A DNA stretch of 64,000 nucleotides from Aphrophora alni (GCA_963513935.1 OY740777.1:13255092-13319091); one strand, 5' to 3'. Positions 15,853 through 28,230 are shown, counted from the stretch's first letter. The notes: generated by a model not told the origin, from the letters alone. Translations and numbers: made by a program.

Positions 15853-15864
15853 CGCCCAACTCTA
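15853..15864 (-). repeat. hAT terminal inverted repeat, right
   Basis: CGCCCAACTCTA, the inverted counterpart of the left terminus with one mismatch. Confidence 0.9.
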
Positions 15865-15872
15865 ACATCAGT
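15865..15872. repeat. hAT target-site duplication, right
   Basis: ACATCAGT, identical to 12426-12433. Confidence 0.9.
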
Positions 15873-16510
15873 TATAAAATATTACTGGATGTATTAGCCC
15901 CTGTGAATAAAATATTTTAACCGAAACAATTGTATTAACAGTTGCTTGATAATAGACTACATTTCTCATTAATTGTATCAAATAGTATTATATAATTAGT
16001 AACGTAAAGAGTTTGAGTAAGGCAGTGGATGTTCTAGATAATTATATCATTTTATCTCTATCGATATCTCTGTTATTTCTCAGCCTACAGAACAAATAAC
16101 AATAACAGTAGTGTTATTACACCTTCATCTTAGCTGTAGTTAAAATTTCACTTTAATTTAACTTTAAAAAATAAGAAAAATCTTCTCTGGAAATAGCTTA
16201 AATTTGAGAAATTTTTAAACATTTATTTTCAATTAGCTCCAAAACGGTTGGAAGTATATAAAAATATTCAAAAATAAAAAATGTATAATGCGTTGTATTT
16301 GAAATTGCGATAAAAAATGGCGGTTTCCATTAGAAAGTTACGAACTGGCCACCATATTGGAAACATGGTGGACGATGTAAAACTTTTTGTAATACCTCTA
16401 GTTTTCACTACAAATCCGGGGTTTCTTTTAAAATATCTATCTAACATTTGTATTTATATAATAAAACAGCTTGTTTCAAACTTTCTTGTATAAATGTGTA
16501 TTTTTCCTAC
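15873..16510 (-). mobile_element. right arm and remaining loop of the foldback element split by the hAT insertion
   Basis: The reverse complement follows the left arm landmark by landmark (see 11885-12433), from about 16070 outward to about 16510. The 15873-16069 part is unpaired loop. Without the hAT insertion the element would have been about 1.2 kb, almost all arm, and able to fold into a long hairpin. Outer limits are approximate. Confidence 0.65.
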
Positions 16511-16835
16511 TTATTAATGTATTAATTCTAATTACACAATTTGTTTTACCTGTTAGTAAAATGACGGTGATGCAGTGTCGAATCCACGGCGAAAAGTGAA
16601 GTTTCGAACCATTACAGAAATCCCTGCACTAAGGCAAGATGGAGTCCTGTAACAATAACACAAAGATTAAGTAATAACTTCCCCATATATAAACAATTTG
16701 TTAAAACTAATTGTGATAGTTGAAAAACACTTCTGCAGAAAAATGTATATATCAAGAGTTAAAAAAAATTATTGAAAATAACTATGTTTTTTTACAAATC
16801 TCAGGGACGTGGTTTTATTAAGTTTTCTACACTTA
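16511..16835. other. AT-rich noncoding stretch
   Basis: No gene or repeat recognised with confidence. Confidence 0.5.
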
Positions 16836-17110
16836 AGGGGCTCACTTTAAGTGAGTACGGACTAGACAATCCCGGAGGAGCCTAGGTTAGGTTAGGTTAG
16901 GTTAGTTTAGGTTCTACCCCTTCTTTAATGTAGTTTTGTATTAGATACTTCTCTTTTAACTTTTTTATCTGTTCTCTCTTAACCAACTCTTGTTCTTTCC
17001 CGACCCAGACGCTATAAGAGTAATCGAAAACTAGGGGTCTTTATTTATGTTTTTTCTTTGATAAAAAGAAGATGATGACAGAGAAATTTTCGCGTTTAAA
17101 CATCAAGGGT
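16836..17110 (+). repeat. RepA dispersed repeat, copy 2, with internal TTAGG array
   Basis: Landmarks in order: the palindromic start ctcactttaagtgag, then tacgg, gacaatcccggagg, a TTAGG array, ttctaccccttc, tctctcttaaccaactcttg, ttctttcccgacccagacgc, aatcgaaaactagg, gatgatgacagagaa and tttcgcgtttaaacatcaag. The array replaces the short cctaactgg segment seen in other copies. This is one of the longest copies and a good reference for the family. Confidence 0.75.
16882..16913 (+). repeat. interstitial TTAGG array inside RepA
   Basis: Five TTAGG-type units with one TTTAGG variant, on the plus strand. It lies exactly where other RepA copies read gcctaactgg, a sequence already containing one CCTAA unit in the opposite sense. 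Confidence 0.75.
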
Positions 17111-19552
17111 AAAATTTTATATTTTCTCAATTTTACTATTTAAATTGATTTGGGAAAGTTTAGGTTATTTAAAAATCGGATTGTTTCCAGTCCACAGCCT
17201 TGTTATTAATATAAACAGTACAGCGAGCTGCACAAAGTGGGTTGTTGTCCCCCCATGAGTAAGAATGAACTTCCAAAAATCTACTTTTAAACAAACGTAA
17301 TATTTAAATTTGCAATTTTCGAAAAAGGTTTTGGATTTACTGATGTCTAATTATAACTAAATAAACTAAAATACAATTTCCCACAAAAATCACTCGTGTA
17401 ATGCAAATACAAAAATACGATTCGATAAGTAAGACATTCTCAGTTAATACATGCAACCAAACCCTACTGACCCATTGAAGGCTCAAGTTTACACACTTAT
17501 ATAAATATATACATATTTTTTCAAAGTAGAGCTTCCATAGTTAATTTTTCATGGCAACTAACGAACTCGCATTTTTGGTGACATTAAATTTTAGTTATTT
17601 TTTAAATGGTTTTGACGATGAGTGAGTGAGAAAGTTTGTGCAATATTTATTCACAATCTATTTTATATTTAACATTCAAAAATATGTAAATGATGTATTT
17701 GCCAGGAGGAGGTAACTTTTTAACATTTCCTGATTAATTCGTTAACGTATTAATTTCATTCACAGATTTCAAAATGGCGACTGTTTAAAGAGCTTAAGTA
17801 AAACAAAAATCTGATTTAACATTGTTTCAAAAATTATTGATAATTTCTCGGATAATTAAAAACACCAATTAAACAATTCATGTTTGATAATTGGTTTTAT
17901 TTGTACATCATTCCCTTTGTTTATTCATTATGCCAATGAAAATTATGGAAATTATATTCAAGGTCATTCCTTTGACAGGTGATCCTTGAATGATGAATCC
18001 CAAGATTTACTATCATCGTGTATACACCCATAGAAACAGGTAATTGTTTCTTTCTTGTAGAATCATTGGGAACGTTACGTAATGGGTGACTAAATTATTG
18101 TTGACTTATTCACAGATATATTAATTTTAAAAATATCTTGTGTCTAAAGATTTTGGACATATGTTCATAACAACTTCTTTTTTTTGATCCCCTGAATAAT
18201 ATCCTGATGGTAAAAATATTCGTTAAAGACACTGCATATCTCTGTAAATGTCTTCTTTTCTGTTGTAAATGTAAAATGTAAATGTGTAATATATTATTTG
18301 TTTAATGGTGTTATTTATATGGAGGACTTTTCATATCTCTGATTTGGATTTAGGAAGACACACTCTACCATTGATCAAGTTTACAGAATTACAAATATGA
18401 TTGAGAATAATTTAGAAGATAAGAAATATGTTCAATGGTGTTCTTGAATATTCCTCAAGCTTTCGTCAAAGTTTCACAAGAAGGTTTAGCTTATAAATTG
18501 ATTAAAAACTTATAAAAATCATACTTCCGTCCTAAATTTCGAACTGATACTCTAATGTGAAAGACATGAGTTCGACGAGGTAGTTTTTTAGGACCTCTAT
18601 TGTATATATTTTACACAAATGACATACTTGAAGTAGAAGAAGCAAACATTGCTACGTCTCCTGGCGGAGACAGGAGATTTCAAACTGGCATGAACAAGGT
18701 CAATAAATGAAATGACAAATGAGATATTAAATGAAGTGAAATCTAGAGATATAACCCTAGACATACAGACTCTACTGACTGTGGACTGTGACTAGATGGT
18801 CAAACTATTTCCACTTTTTGTTAGAGTGAGGCTTAGCTTTACCAGTCACAGTCAAGTGTCAGTGGGATTTGTGTGCAGCTGAGGATGATGGCAGTCATTG
18901 AATCATCGTCTTGTATTTGTGTTGCAAAAATAGAGTGATTTATGGTAGAAAATTGTGTTTTAATCCATTTGTTTATTGTTATAAAGTTCCTAAAGGAGGG
19001 AATTTTTATGAAACCATTTGAGAAGTAATCAATAATAATAGTGTTTTTGTTGACTTTTCTGGTAATAATATGTATATAGTTAAAAATATATTCTTATCTC
19101 TCATTTATGATATCTGATGAAGTTTGCAACATGGGAGTATGATAAATAAATTTTTCTCGTTTGATCTATAAAACACTACCCAGATCACTGACAGAATCAT
19201 TCCCAAAACTACGATTTAGCCGAAAACTTAATTCATTAAAACTGATTTTCTTAATCCATCAAATAACTTTCTATAAAATTCGTATATGAGAGTAAATATG
19301 TATATTGTTTTCATACAAAAAATATATTATCTATTAGGTTTTAATTCATAAACAAATTCCTAATTCAATTGTAATAGACGTGCATTACTAGCTGATGAGC
19401 CCAGTTTCACCTGGGGATCGATGAGATAGTTTTATAAAGAAACAATTTCTTTACAACAACCCTAATGTTGGTGCTATTGAAATAGATTATGCACAGCAAC
19501 AAACCAATTTTGATCTAAATCGACCCATAAATAGCAAAGATATGATACTTAT
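17111..19552. other. AT-rich noncoding stretch
   Basis: No recognisable gene. The repeat word aaaatggcgactg occurs near 17771. Around 19115-19150 a ctgatgaag word followed by gataaataaa resembles a decayed hammerhead-like repeat flank, without a paired core. Confidence 0.5.
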
Positions 19553-20050
19553 TTTAGGGGTAAAATACACCCTTGGAGTGGATAATTTTCAAAACTTTTT
19601 TAGTACGCGTCTACAGACATACCCCAAATCATGTTAAAAATTCTTAGCTCTGGACTTATTGGATCTAGAGATATGCTTTATGGGAAATAAAAAACACCCT
19701 TTGAGTGGAACATTTTCAAAACCCTTCCTTAATACGCGTCTACAGACCTACCTCAAACCATGTTTTAAAAAATCATAGCTCTAAGCTTCTTGGATCCAAA
19801 GATATGCTTTAGGGGTAAAAACATCCTTGAAGTGTAACATTTTAAAACTCTTTCTTTCTTAGTACGCGCCTAAAGACCTACCCCAAAAATGTTAAAAAAT
19901 TCATACCTCCAGCCTCCTTGAATCCAGACGGGTAAAAAACACCTTTGGAGCGGAACATTTTAAAAACCCTATCTTAGTACGCGTCTACAGACCTACCTCA
20001 AACCATGTTATAAAATGCATAGGTCTAGGCTTCTTGGAACCAGAGATTTC
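19553..20050 (+). repeat. diverged tandem array, about four units of about 129 bp
   Basis: The anchor tacgcg(t/c)ct(a) occurs at 19604, 19733, 19863 and 19978 (spacings 129, 130, 115). Each unit also carries taaaaaacacc, ttggagtgga, cattttcaaaac, cagacctacc, ccatgtt and cttcttgga followed by a ccagag-type end. Units differ at roughly a fifth of positions, so the array is old. No coding potential is seen. Confidence 0.8.
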
Positions 20051-20829
20051 ATGATCAATCAGTAGGTTTTGACTTTTAAAATCTATATAAATAAATCTAT
20101 CAGCCTAGAGGACCGTCCACCACTCAGATTGCCACACTAAAAAGTTTTTGTTTTCCCTGAAAACAGAGAGTGGAACTCCGAAATGTAGTTTTAAACTCTT
20201 CACCCAGATATAGTGTAAGTTTCCGAGAAAGCTTGTACAGTGTATACTAGTCCGCATAATTATCTCGTTTTCCAGATACTTATTAATTATTGCATAAACG
20301 TGCATAGATCATACCACTGCAGCAGTATTACTACCGTAACCAATCCAGCTTGAAACAGCCAATAATTATAAGTTGTAAATAAATTGCATTATTTTGTAAG
20401 ATAAGATTTATGGCAATTATTATGTTAATATTTGACATTGCTGTGATATTCAGTGTTTATAATGTATACATGTGTACCCTTAGTTAATCAATACTACAAT
20501 GAATAGACGTTTATTGATGTTGATTTATTAACCTGTTTGGATTTTCTATTTTATGGAGATAGGCCTAAGTAGCGTAGGTTTTCCCTGATATTTTATTACA
20601 TAGATAATCTGGCAGAGTGAAAAAAATCTACAAGTTCGTTTTGAAAATTAAGGAAAATATTAAAAAACAAATTAAGTGTTTTTATACTTCTCGAAATCTT
20701 ATTATCTAGCTTTTTATTGCAACATATTTTTGTAACGTTTAAAAATTACTTTTTTGAAATTTATTTCTAAAGATACTACCTCTTTTTCCACCCTGAAGGG
20801 AAGGAATTGTAGTTCAAGAAATTGTTTAG
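20051..20829. other. AT-rich noncoding stretch
   Basis: No recognised gene. TAGGCCTA occurs at 20560-20567. A 66-codon minus frame (20105-20305) has no motif. Confidence 0.5.
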
Positions 20830-20940
20830 TTATTGTAGCTCATGTGTCACTGAAGATGGCGTTTTACTAAATAAACGTATTTTTTGTGAGATCTTGTGTT
20901 CGAGTTTTATTCTATCTAATATTATCTAAAGTCAAGCTCG
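20830..20940 (+). repeat. hammerhead-bearing repeat, family H1, deleted copy
   Basis: Shares with 31645-31760 the 3' block aaacgtattttttgtgagat, cttgtgttcgagtttt and tctatctaat. The upstream part reads tcactgaagatggcg, then jumps to ttttactaaataaacg, so the distal half of the expected hairpin and the GAAAC are missing. The break falls at a short gcg match, as in deletion between microhomologies. Confidence 0.55.
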
Positions 20941-20965
20941 ATAGTTAATTATACAACTTGGTAGT

Positions 20966-21355
20966 TTGCTTTGTAGTTTAATTACGTCTCGGCTGCAAGT
21001 TTTCATCAATAGGTGTCTTCGCCGTATCATGAACATTCATTGGCCTGAGATCATTACAAACGAGTATTTATGGAGAGAAACAGGTCAAATTCGGGTCAAA
21101 CTGCAGATTCGAGAGAGGAAGTGGAGGTGGTTAGGGCATACACTGAGGAAGCCAGACGGAACCATTGAGAAAGAGGCCCTAGATTGGAACCCGCAGGGTG
21201 TCAGAAGAAGAGGTCGACCCCGAGAAACCTGGAAGAGGACCATTATTAAAGAAGCAAAAGAGGTTAACAAGACTTGGGGAGAAGTGAAGGCACTTGCTGG
21301 GGACAGTGACAGATGGAGAGCTCTTCTGAACGCCCTATGCTCCAATAGGAGATAA
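20966..21355 (+). pseudogene. 5'-truncated RTE-like non-LTR retrotransposon, C-terminus of reverse transcriptase
   Basis: The 129-codon frame is recognisable from about residue 7 (TSRLQVFINRCLRRIM). Conserved blocks follow: RKWRWLGHTLRK (about 50-61), RRRGRPRETWKR (about 80-91) and a D-RWRALLNALCS end (about 115-126). This arrangement, with basic RRRGR(P/Q) and a final DR-WR block, closes the ORF of RTE/BovB-type elements. The endonuclease and RT catalytic parts are missing, so the piece is a dead 5'-truncated insertion, although this stretch has no stop or frameshift. It begins about 40 bp after a family H1 repeat. The RTE assignment is from motif memory; the LINE assignment itself is firm. 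Confidence 0.8.
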
Positions 21356-21534
21356 AAGGAAATAAGTCAAGTTTGCTTTGGGTTATATTCACATTTCTTA
21401 AAGTCGATAGAAGGAACATCAATTTTAAAATTGTCAATCTCCTAAGGCCATCGGTTTTCAATTTTTGCTAATTTTTCCGGAGAAATATAAGTTTTGTTTG
21501 GTTCCTAAACAGCATTATTTGAGTAAAAGTTGCC

Positions 21535-21770
21535 CTCAGGGCTCATTTATAGTGAGTACGGATGGCAATCCCGTGGTATTTTATCTGGATGTACGCCTTT
21601 TTTTCATTTAGTCTTGGATTAATTACTTCTTTTTCTACTAAGACTTTCTAGACCATCTCTTGTTCACTTTCTACCTTTATGCAGTAAGATTACTAGATGA
21701 CTAAGAGCCTTTATTCTAAGTAATGGAAAAATAACAGTGAGATTTTCGCTTTTAAACAACAAGGGAAAAA
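21535..21770 (+). repeat. RepA dispersed repeat, copy 3
   Basis: Landmarks: gggctcatttatagtgag, tacggatggcaatcccg, ctggatgtacgcc, accatctcttgttc, aagattactagatgactaag and ttttcgcttttaaacaacaa. The copy is diverged but collinear with the family. Confidence 0.7.
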
Positions 21771-24700
21771 TTTAGAGAAAATTGTTAAAGCTGATATAAA
21801 ACGATCAGAATATTTGGGTCTTGTAGCAGCTTCAATTTTTTAAATACGATTTCGAAACCAAAGAAATTTCTAAGGATCTTAATTTGAACAAAATAGTTAA
21901 TGACGGTTTTGAGATAATAGGTAAAATTTTGTATTGGGACTTTTGGCAGTAACTTATCAATATTTGAGCAAAATTATTTGAAAAATTAAGAAAATTAGAA
22001 TATTGAATGAGCTAAATTTGTTGCATTCATTCGGAATATTTTAAAACTTTTTTTCTTAACGCAAGGAATATCTACACATCGATTTTGACAACATTATCGG
22101 TAATAGAAAAATTATTCAGATTTTTTCAAACTTTATTGCACATAGGTTCATTTAAAATTTTAATGTTACATTTTTATAATTATTTCCCTTTTTCTAATTG
22201 TTAATTTTTTATTTACTGCCAAAGATGAAAATCGTTCTCTTATTAAAAACAAATTTTGAAGATCACAACTATTCAAATTCTTTAGTGATTTTTTTGTTTA
22301 AATATTTGTCCCATCGTAGTTTTACACGTTCTATAATCATTAAAATTTATTATTAAATAAACATACATTAGTAATGGCGGTTAAAGTAACAATGATCCTT
22401 CAAAACATCTTTAACCCCCCCCCCCCCGTAGATACCCAACGAATTACTCAAGTAAAAAACCCTCAGGAAATAACTCAATGTCCGCAGTTCCACCACAAAT
22501 AAAAACATATTTAAATAGAACCGAGTTATTCCACTACACAAATCGTCCATCCCATTTCGTTTTGTATCAAGGGGTGTAAAAACAGGGATATTGGATAAAG
22601 GGTAGCACTGTTTACAGGGGGTGAAATACACCCTAACGGAAATATCCGACCCCTTTGTCCGTGCATATCTTGTTAGACAGGTTTATTTTGTTTTGCATGG
22701 GAATAAAAAATGGCTGAATTTCATTTTTAATCAATGCAAATGACTCCAACTCGTCCTATGAGAAGAACTTTGAAATAAATCAGTCTTTAACAGGACGACG
22801 TGCTTTCATGATCGGCTAATCAACTTGCCCCTACCAGGTAATTTAGTCTTCCTAGATTCTTTACTAACAAGTCTCCGCGTAACTTTCGATTCCAGTCGAT
22901 TTATTTAAACAGCGATATATAAGCTTATAGCTTCCACTACATGTCACGTTTTTTTTTTAGTCTCCGGTTTATACAAGACGTCTGAAGAAACTTATTGACT
23001 AAAAGGATTGGTTCAGAAAGTTATGGGCCGGGTCAATAAATCGATTTCAATTTTTTTGGTAATAGGATATCTTTTTTGATTTATCTTTGTAGACTGTGCA
23101 ATTATAAACTCTTGGACAGATTTTAAACACTTGAAAATGGGAGTTGATTTATACTCTCGAAATGTCGTAAAATATTATTAGAATATTAAACACAAATGAT
23201 GGCAAGTGTACGGTTAAACTATATAAATAATAAAACAAACATTGGGTCAAGACTTGATTATTTTATGTGTTTGTTTCTTTTTTATATATGTGATTACATA
23301 AAAAATATATTTGTATCTATGCGTAAATATCTTTATGTATAAAGAAACTTGTAAAAATAAAAATGCTTGTAATAAATATTTTATGTCTTAAAATGTATTC
23401 AAGCAAATTCGTAATTCCCTGAATGTTGGGTATTACTTAAATGATCCAATTACTCTCTGTCTTGGTTTACTAAACAAATCAGTAAATTTTTAGACGATGA
23501 GTTAATTGTATTTTTTCATAAAATTAGCGATTTCTTAGTATACAATTATAATCTTGTTAATTTATTTCCTTATTCAATTATTATTATTAGGTACAATGTA
23601 TGTATTATATTAATAGATTTGTAAGTTGAAGATTGTTAAAAGATTTACATGAAAATAAACTCACAATCTTTCATTTAGAATGAATTTTATTCACGTGAAA
23701 TTAAAATTTGTAACGTATTTGTATGTGAAAATTATTTTCCTTTATATTTTAAAATATATAGAAATATATGTTGTTCAATTTAGAAGCATTGTAAAAGATA
23801 TCTGAAACTATTACAATCTTCTTTATAGTCAAACACTCAAAAATAGTAAACTGTTTTAAAAAATTCCTGTCCTAAAATTTATAACTCTGTATTAATCATC
23901 ACTTAAAGTTAAGAATCTCTTATGTTTTAAAATAAAACGAACGTACTTGAATAATTATCTAAATACATAGCTTGTATTACTTAATTCTTATCCATAAAAT
24001 CTTTTCTACCCCAGCATTAAATTTACTTATTTTATTGCATTTAATTTTTTTAGAAGGCGATTGATACATTGGAAATAATTACCACACAGGTCATTCTTGA
24101 AAACATCAAAACTAAATCCTGTTGATAATGGGAAAACCTACACTTACAACTTCGATTTTGTTTTTATCTATTAAAAAAAATATACATAAATGAAAAAGTG
24201 GTACTTTTTGTTACTTGTCTTCAAAATTCAAAGTATAGTTTGTTTAAATCCGGTTTGAATACAAGGAGAACGCGTCACAATGTTTGAAATATTACTATAA
24301 TCAACAACTCTTACCACTTAATTTTAAATAAAAAACTTCTTTTCTACCCCACCATTCAAATCAATAATTTTAGCGTTGTTTTTAAAGTAGGCAATATTTT
24401 TGTTAAAAATATCTATATTTTAGAAAATATATGAAGAAAAAATTGTATCCAGAGAAATAACTTACACTTTAGCACTTACAATTCATTGTACAGTTACTGA
24501 ACCACTTCAAAGGAAATATTCCTTTTTTCAAAGGTTATTTAGGCGTACTTAAGAAGCTAGATTGCATGTTACAAATTAAAATTTCCTTATCAACTACACG
24601 TGTTATTTTCTAAAGTAAACTATATATTTATACACAACGAGATTTCGATCTGAAAGGCTTGCAGATGCATAGTTAATTAATCCAATTGCACACTTGAGAT

Positions 24701-26799
24701 ATCAAACAAACTTGCACAAACTTATCACAAATTACAAAGTAACTTTCCGTGGTAGAAACATGACTGACGGAGAATAGACTATGTGCAAATTAAATGTAGA
24801 AGTAAAAAAGTGAGAATAAAATAACAGTCTTCCATTCTCTGACGAAATCTCAATAAACAACGTTCAAGGTTGGAAGCATGAAATCGTTTCATTATCTTTA
24901 ACATCGATGTAGCTTCCGTGTAGCTGATCAGAGCTTACTAATTGGAAGGTGGTTTTGATATCATGGGAAAGAACTCTTGAAGGTATTGCAATATATTTAT
25001 TTAAATATCATAAACAGCTGGTTTTTAAGCTATTTTTAATAGAATTCAATTTTTCAGAACAATCAAAGATAGCTCTTTCAACGTTTTCCTCATTTAAAAT
25101 CATCTTACAAACTTATAAAATACATAAGCTGTTCTCTGTAAGGTTGTTATCTAACCTATCTTAGTACTTATGATCTCTAGGAATGTGTGTAGGCCTACAG
25201 ATTGCTAAGTGAAGACGACATAGTCGTTGAAATGTCGACATGTTTGTTTTGTACTTTGAGAATAGGAGTTTTAATTTATTAATAATCACGAAAGGTTTCT
25301 GAATTTACTTAGAGTAGGGATGAAATTAAAATAATCTCAAATTAAAAAATATTTATTTAAATGAAATAATCAATTGTGTACTGTGGAGCACTGACTCCGA
25401 ATTTTATATTAGTACCTAATTCACGAATGCTCCAAAATAAAAATAAAATTTCAATTTATCTACTTTATTTCACTACAAATTATTCTGGTTTTACAGCTGT
25501 TTTATAAAAATAGATTTTTTTTTTCATATTATTGATACAGTTTATTCGACACTTCTTTCATTTGTGTATTTAAAAACTAACACGACGTTTCGATAATTTA
25601 AATCAACTCTCGTTATCGAGTGATGAAGCTAAAACATTTTAAATGTAAAAAACGACAACAAATTCTGTTACTCTTTGAACACGATGAAAAAATACTAAAA
25701 GCAGATAGTAAAAAAGGAACCAAGGACTAAAGCTAACCCTGAACATTAAAAATAACTAAGATTACATATAAACGTGGTCAAGAAATGTCGTGTATGATTG
25801 AGTTATATTTGATGCCCATTTAAACAAATATTCTGTTCGGCTCAAGAACATAACTAAGTAACCATTCAGTTGATTTTTATTTTATCGGTGACCGCTCTTC
25901 CAAACAAGATTTAAGGATCAACTTAAACTTAAAAATAACGTTTTTAATTATATTATTATTTTTTCTGAGAAATATGCATTTCTATAACTATTTTGAAGCA
26001 GTGCAACCGTGAATAATAGAGTTTAGTAAGAACGACTTGATTTGTGTAAAATATCGCAAGGTGTCCCCACTAAATCTCTATTGTAAATATCTAATTTTTG
26101 GAAGTTTGATTATAGAGTGACAATACAAAGGAAATTGAGGATGTAGTTTTCATTTATGATATCAAATTTGTAGTAAAGAATGGCATGCGTTGTGGTGTTT
26201 AAAATTAACTCAATATTTTAATAGCACAGCCATTCTTACGTTTTTTAATATTTTTTGTTAAGAAGTAAATTTTGCTCAAATAGCCTGCCTTAAGGACTCA
26301 AACATAAGTATTGGTCGCCATTTCTCTAAAAAATACAGTTTGTGCGTTACTGATAACGGTAAAAAAATCGGCTACGGTTAACAAACATTAATTATCAATA
26401 TTGACTCTACCGATTTCGTTCAAATTTTGTGAAATATTAAGATTACTGACCCGCAACCGTGTATAAAATCTTAAGTAAAAAAATATTATAGTTGAGGAAG
26501 AATTGGTAAATTACTAACAACGCTGAGGAACTGTTTACGGCATAAGTGATGAAAATTTCGACCAATATGTAAATACTTGTTATAAATGGTTATTTTTCAC
26601 TTTTTGAAAGACAACTACAGAAATGACGTTTTTAGTAACGACAACTTTTGTTTAGATTTTTGAGTCAGAAAGATTGTGCAATGATTTTGCAACGATTACT
26701 GCCTAATATTTGAAATGTTGTAACTACTTTATAGTTACGTCATAAACAAACCGATATAATAATGTTGCCCAACCGTCTCTAAGTACAGATTCTTAAGTC
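21771..26799. other. AT-rich noncoding stretch with repeat relics
   Basis: No recognisable gene. A C-run of about 14 lies near 22416. A stem-loop-prone block at 25575-25630 (cgacgtttcgataattt, then ctctcgttatcgag) matches 44860-44915 and resembles another hammerhead-like repeat type. An old dispersed motif (ctctaccgatttcgttcaaa) is near 26405. TAGGCCTA is at 25190-25197. The frames at 22368-22631 and 24949-25164 have no motif. Confidence 0.5.
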
Positions 26800-27300
26800 A
26801 ACATCTCATTATTTCCTCCGTACAGAACCCAAAATCACATCTCGGCAATATCGTCCACCCCCACCGCTTAGAATAAATCCCGTATTCAAATCGCGTACGA
26901 GCGGACGCCCAAAGTTAAATTACATTTTGAAATGGATGGGATCAATTCGGGAATGGAGTTAAAAAAAAAATCCCCCTTTTAAAATTCAATCGAAAAGTAA
27001 AGGGTGGATAAAGGGAGAGAGCGAAAAGGGAAACAGAGCGAGAGAGACAATATTATTCAATTTCCGGTGCGGAGCACGGTGCAATCAGATTGGGTGCACG
27101 GTGCGTCGTGTGTGGGAAGTCGAGGGGTATGAGGGGGGATGGAAATTCAATTTCGAAGTACAGCAGCCGAGCGCATTGTAATACCAGAGCTATGTTATAG
27201 TCAGGTCCCTATGGATTTGGACAATACGAGCTCGGAATTATGTGCTATCTAATAATAAGGGAATGCTGAATATTTAGCTGCCACTTGACGAGTGGAGGGA
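26800..27300. other. G+C-rich island, possible regulatory or noncoding conserved block
   Basis: Base composition rises clearly over this interval, with CpG-containing words such as ggtgcggagcacggtgc and gggtgcacggtgcgtcg, the second partly repeating the first. No long frame crosses it on either strand. It is flanked by AT-rich repeats. A promoter, enhancer, unrecognised exon or G+C-rich repeat would all fit, and nothing in the sequence decides between them. Confidence 0.3.
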
Positions 27301-28230
27301 TGTGAATTTGCCATAAACGCAAAATGTATTTAATTTTAAATATCTTTTCATTATAACCTTACGAAAGGATTATTATTACAGTTGTTTTAATTTTTATAAA
27401 TATTAAATTCAGAATCAAACGATTAAAAATGATGATAACAAATATATTTTTTAGTAAGAGCGCTTTTTTTTGTCGTGTATGACATTGAAAGGCATCCTCA
27501 TTTGATCGCTGCGTTATAGTTGCGCGCGTAAGGAACGATTATAAAGTTACAATACAAGCAATTAAGGATGTAGTTTCCCTTTATCAATTTTCAGTACATT
27601 ATAGAGTAGCAAGCGCGCCAGTAATCAATCTAAGTTCTTTGTATGCAGTTAATGGTAGAGTTAATTAATTGTAGGCTACATTTGTTTCATAACTATTTAG
27701 TAAGTAATCACTAGATATAATATCATTACTAATTAAAATATTTTAACTGTCGTTTACATTCTACGCGATTTATAGACACCGATTTTCGATGTTATGTAAA
27801 ACAACTCTGAATATAGTACCGTATTTGAGTCGCATTCTTAAATAAAATAATATTTTTGTTATGTAACTTATAAATCTATTATATTATTTTTTAATAGAAC
27901 AACTATTGAGATCTAACTTATATTACAAAATAAAACAAAAATACATATTTTTATATGATATTCTTTACTTCAAAATTTCAAAAAACATACTAAATAATTT
28001 ATATAATTATAAATTTTATGCTGTAAAATTTAGAAAAAATGTCTAATTTTCTCAAAACAGTACGAATTTTATCTTACATCTCCGTTAACTTTACCTTTTG
28101 AACAAAAAAAAAAAAAAATTTGAAATACTAAATAGAAAGTCAAAACAGATAAAAGTTTTTATTATTTTATTTTCATTTTCTTAATAAAAACAATAGTAAA
28201 TGCATTTCGTACGTGATTTTTTTTTAATTA
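27301..28230. other. AT-rich noncoding stretch
   Basis: Nothing recognised. Long A and T runs lead up to the satellite array. Confidence 0.55.

Larger units (their letters stand above)
12434..15864 (+). mobile_element. complete hAT DNA transposon, 3431 bp
   Basis: The element is bounded by TAGAGATGGGCG (12434-12445) and CGCCCAACTCTA (15853-15864), inverted repeats matching at 11 of 12 positions, and by an exact 8-bp duplication. The termini fit the hAT start pattern (C/T)AGNG. Subterminal regions also share inverted words: aataatactatta on the left and its complement near 15780, plus cacctattacc near both ends. It encodes one BED-finger transposase with an intron and a downstream AATAAA. Nothing visible disables it, so it may be autonomous or only recently silenced. 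It lies in the loop of an older foldback element. Confidence 0.92.

Noticed and set aside
15735..15920. 61-codon frame crossing the right end of the hAT element
   Set aside because: It runs across the terminal repeat and target duplication into host DNA, so it cannot be an element gene.
22416..22429. Long C and G runs (also near 30305, 30541, 47222 and 53682)
   Set aside because: Simple homopolymers. There is no set of four G-runs at spacing that would support a quadruplex claim.
25575..25630. Stem-loop block shared with 44860-44915 as a third hammerhead type
   Set aside because: CGAAAC and a hairpin are present, but the CTGANGA half is not matched (ttgattta). Kept only as a shared repeat.
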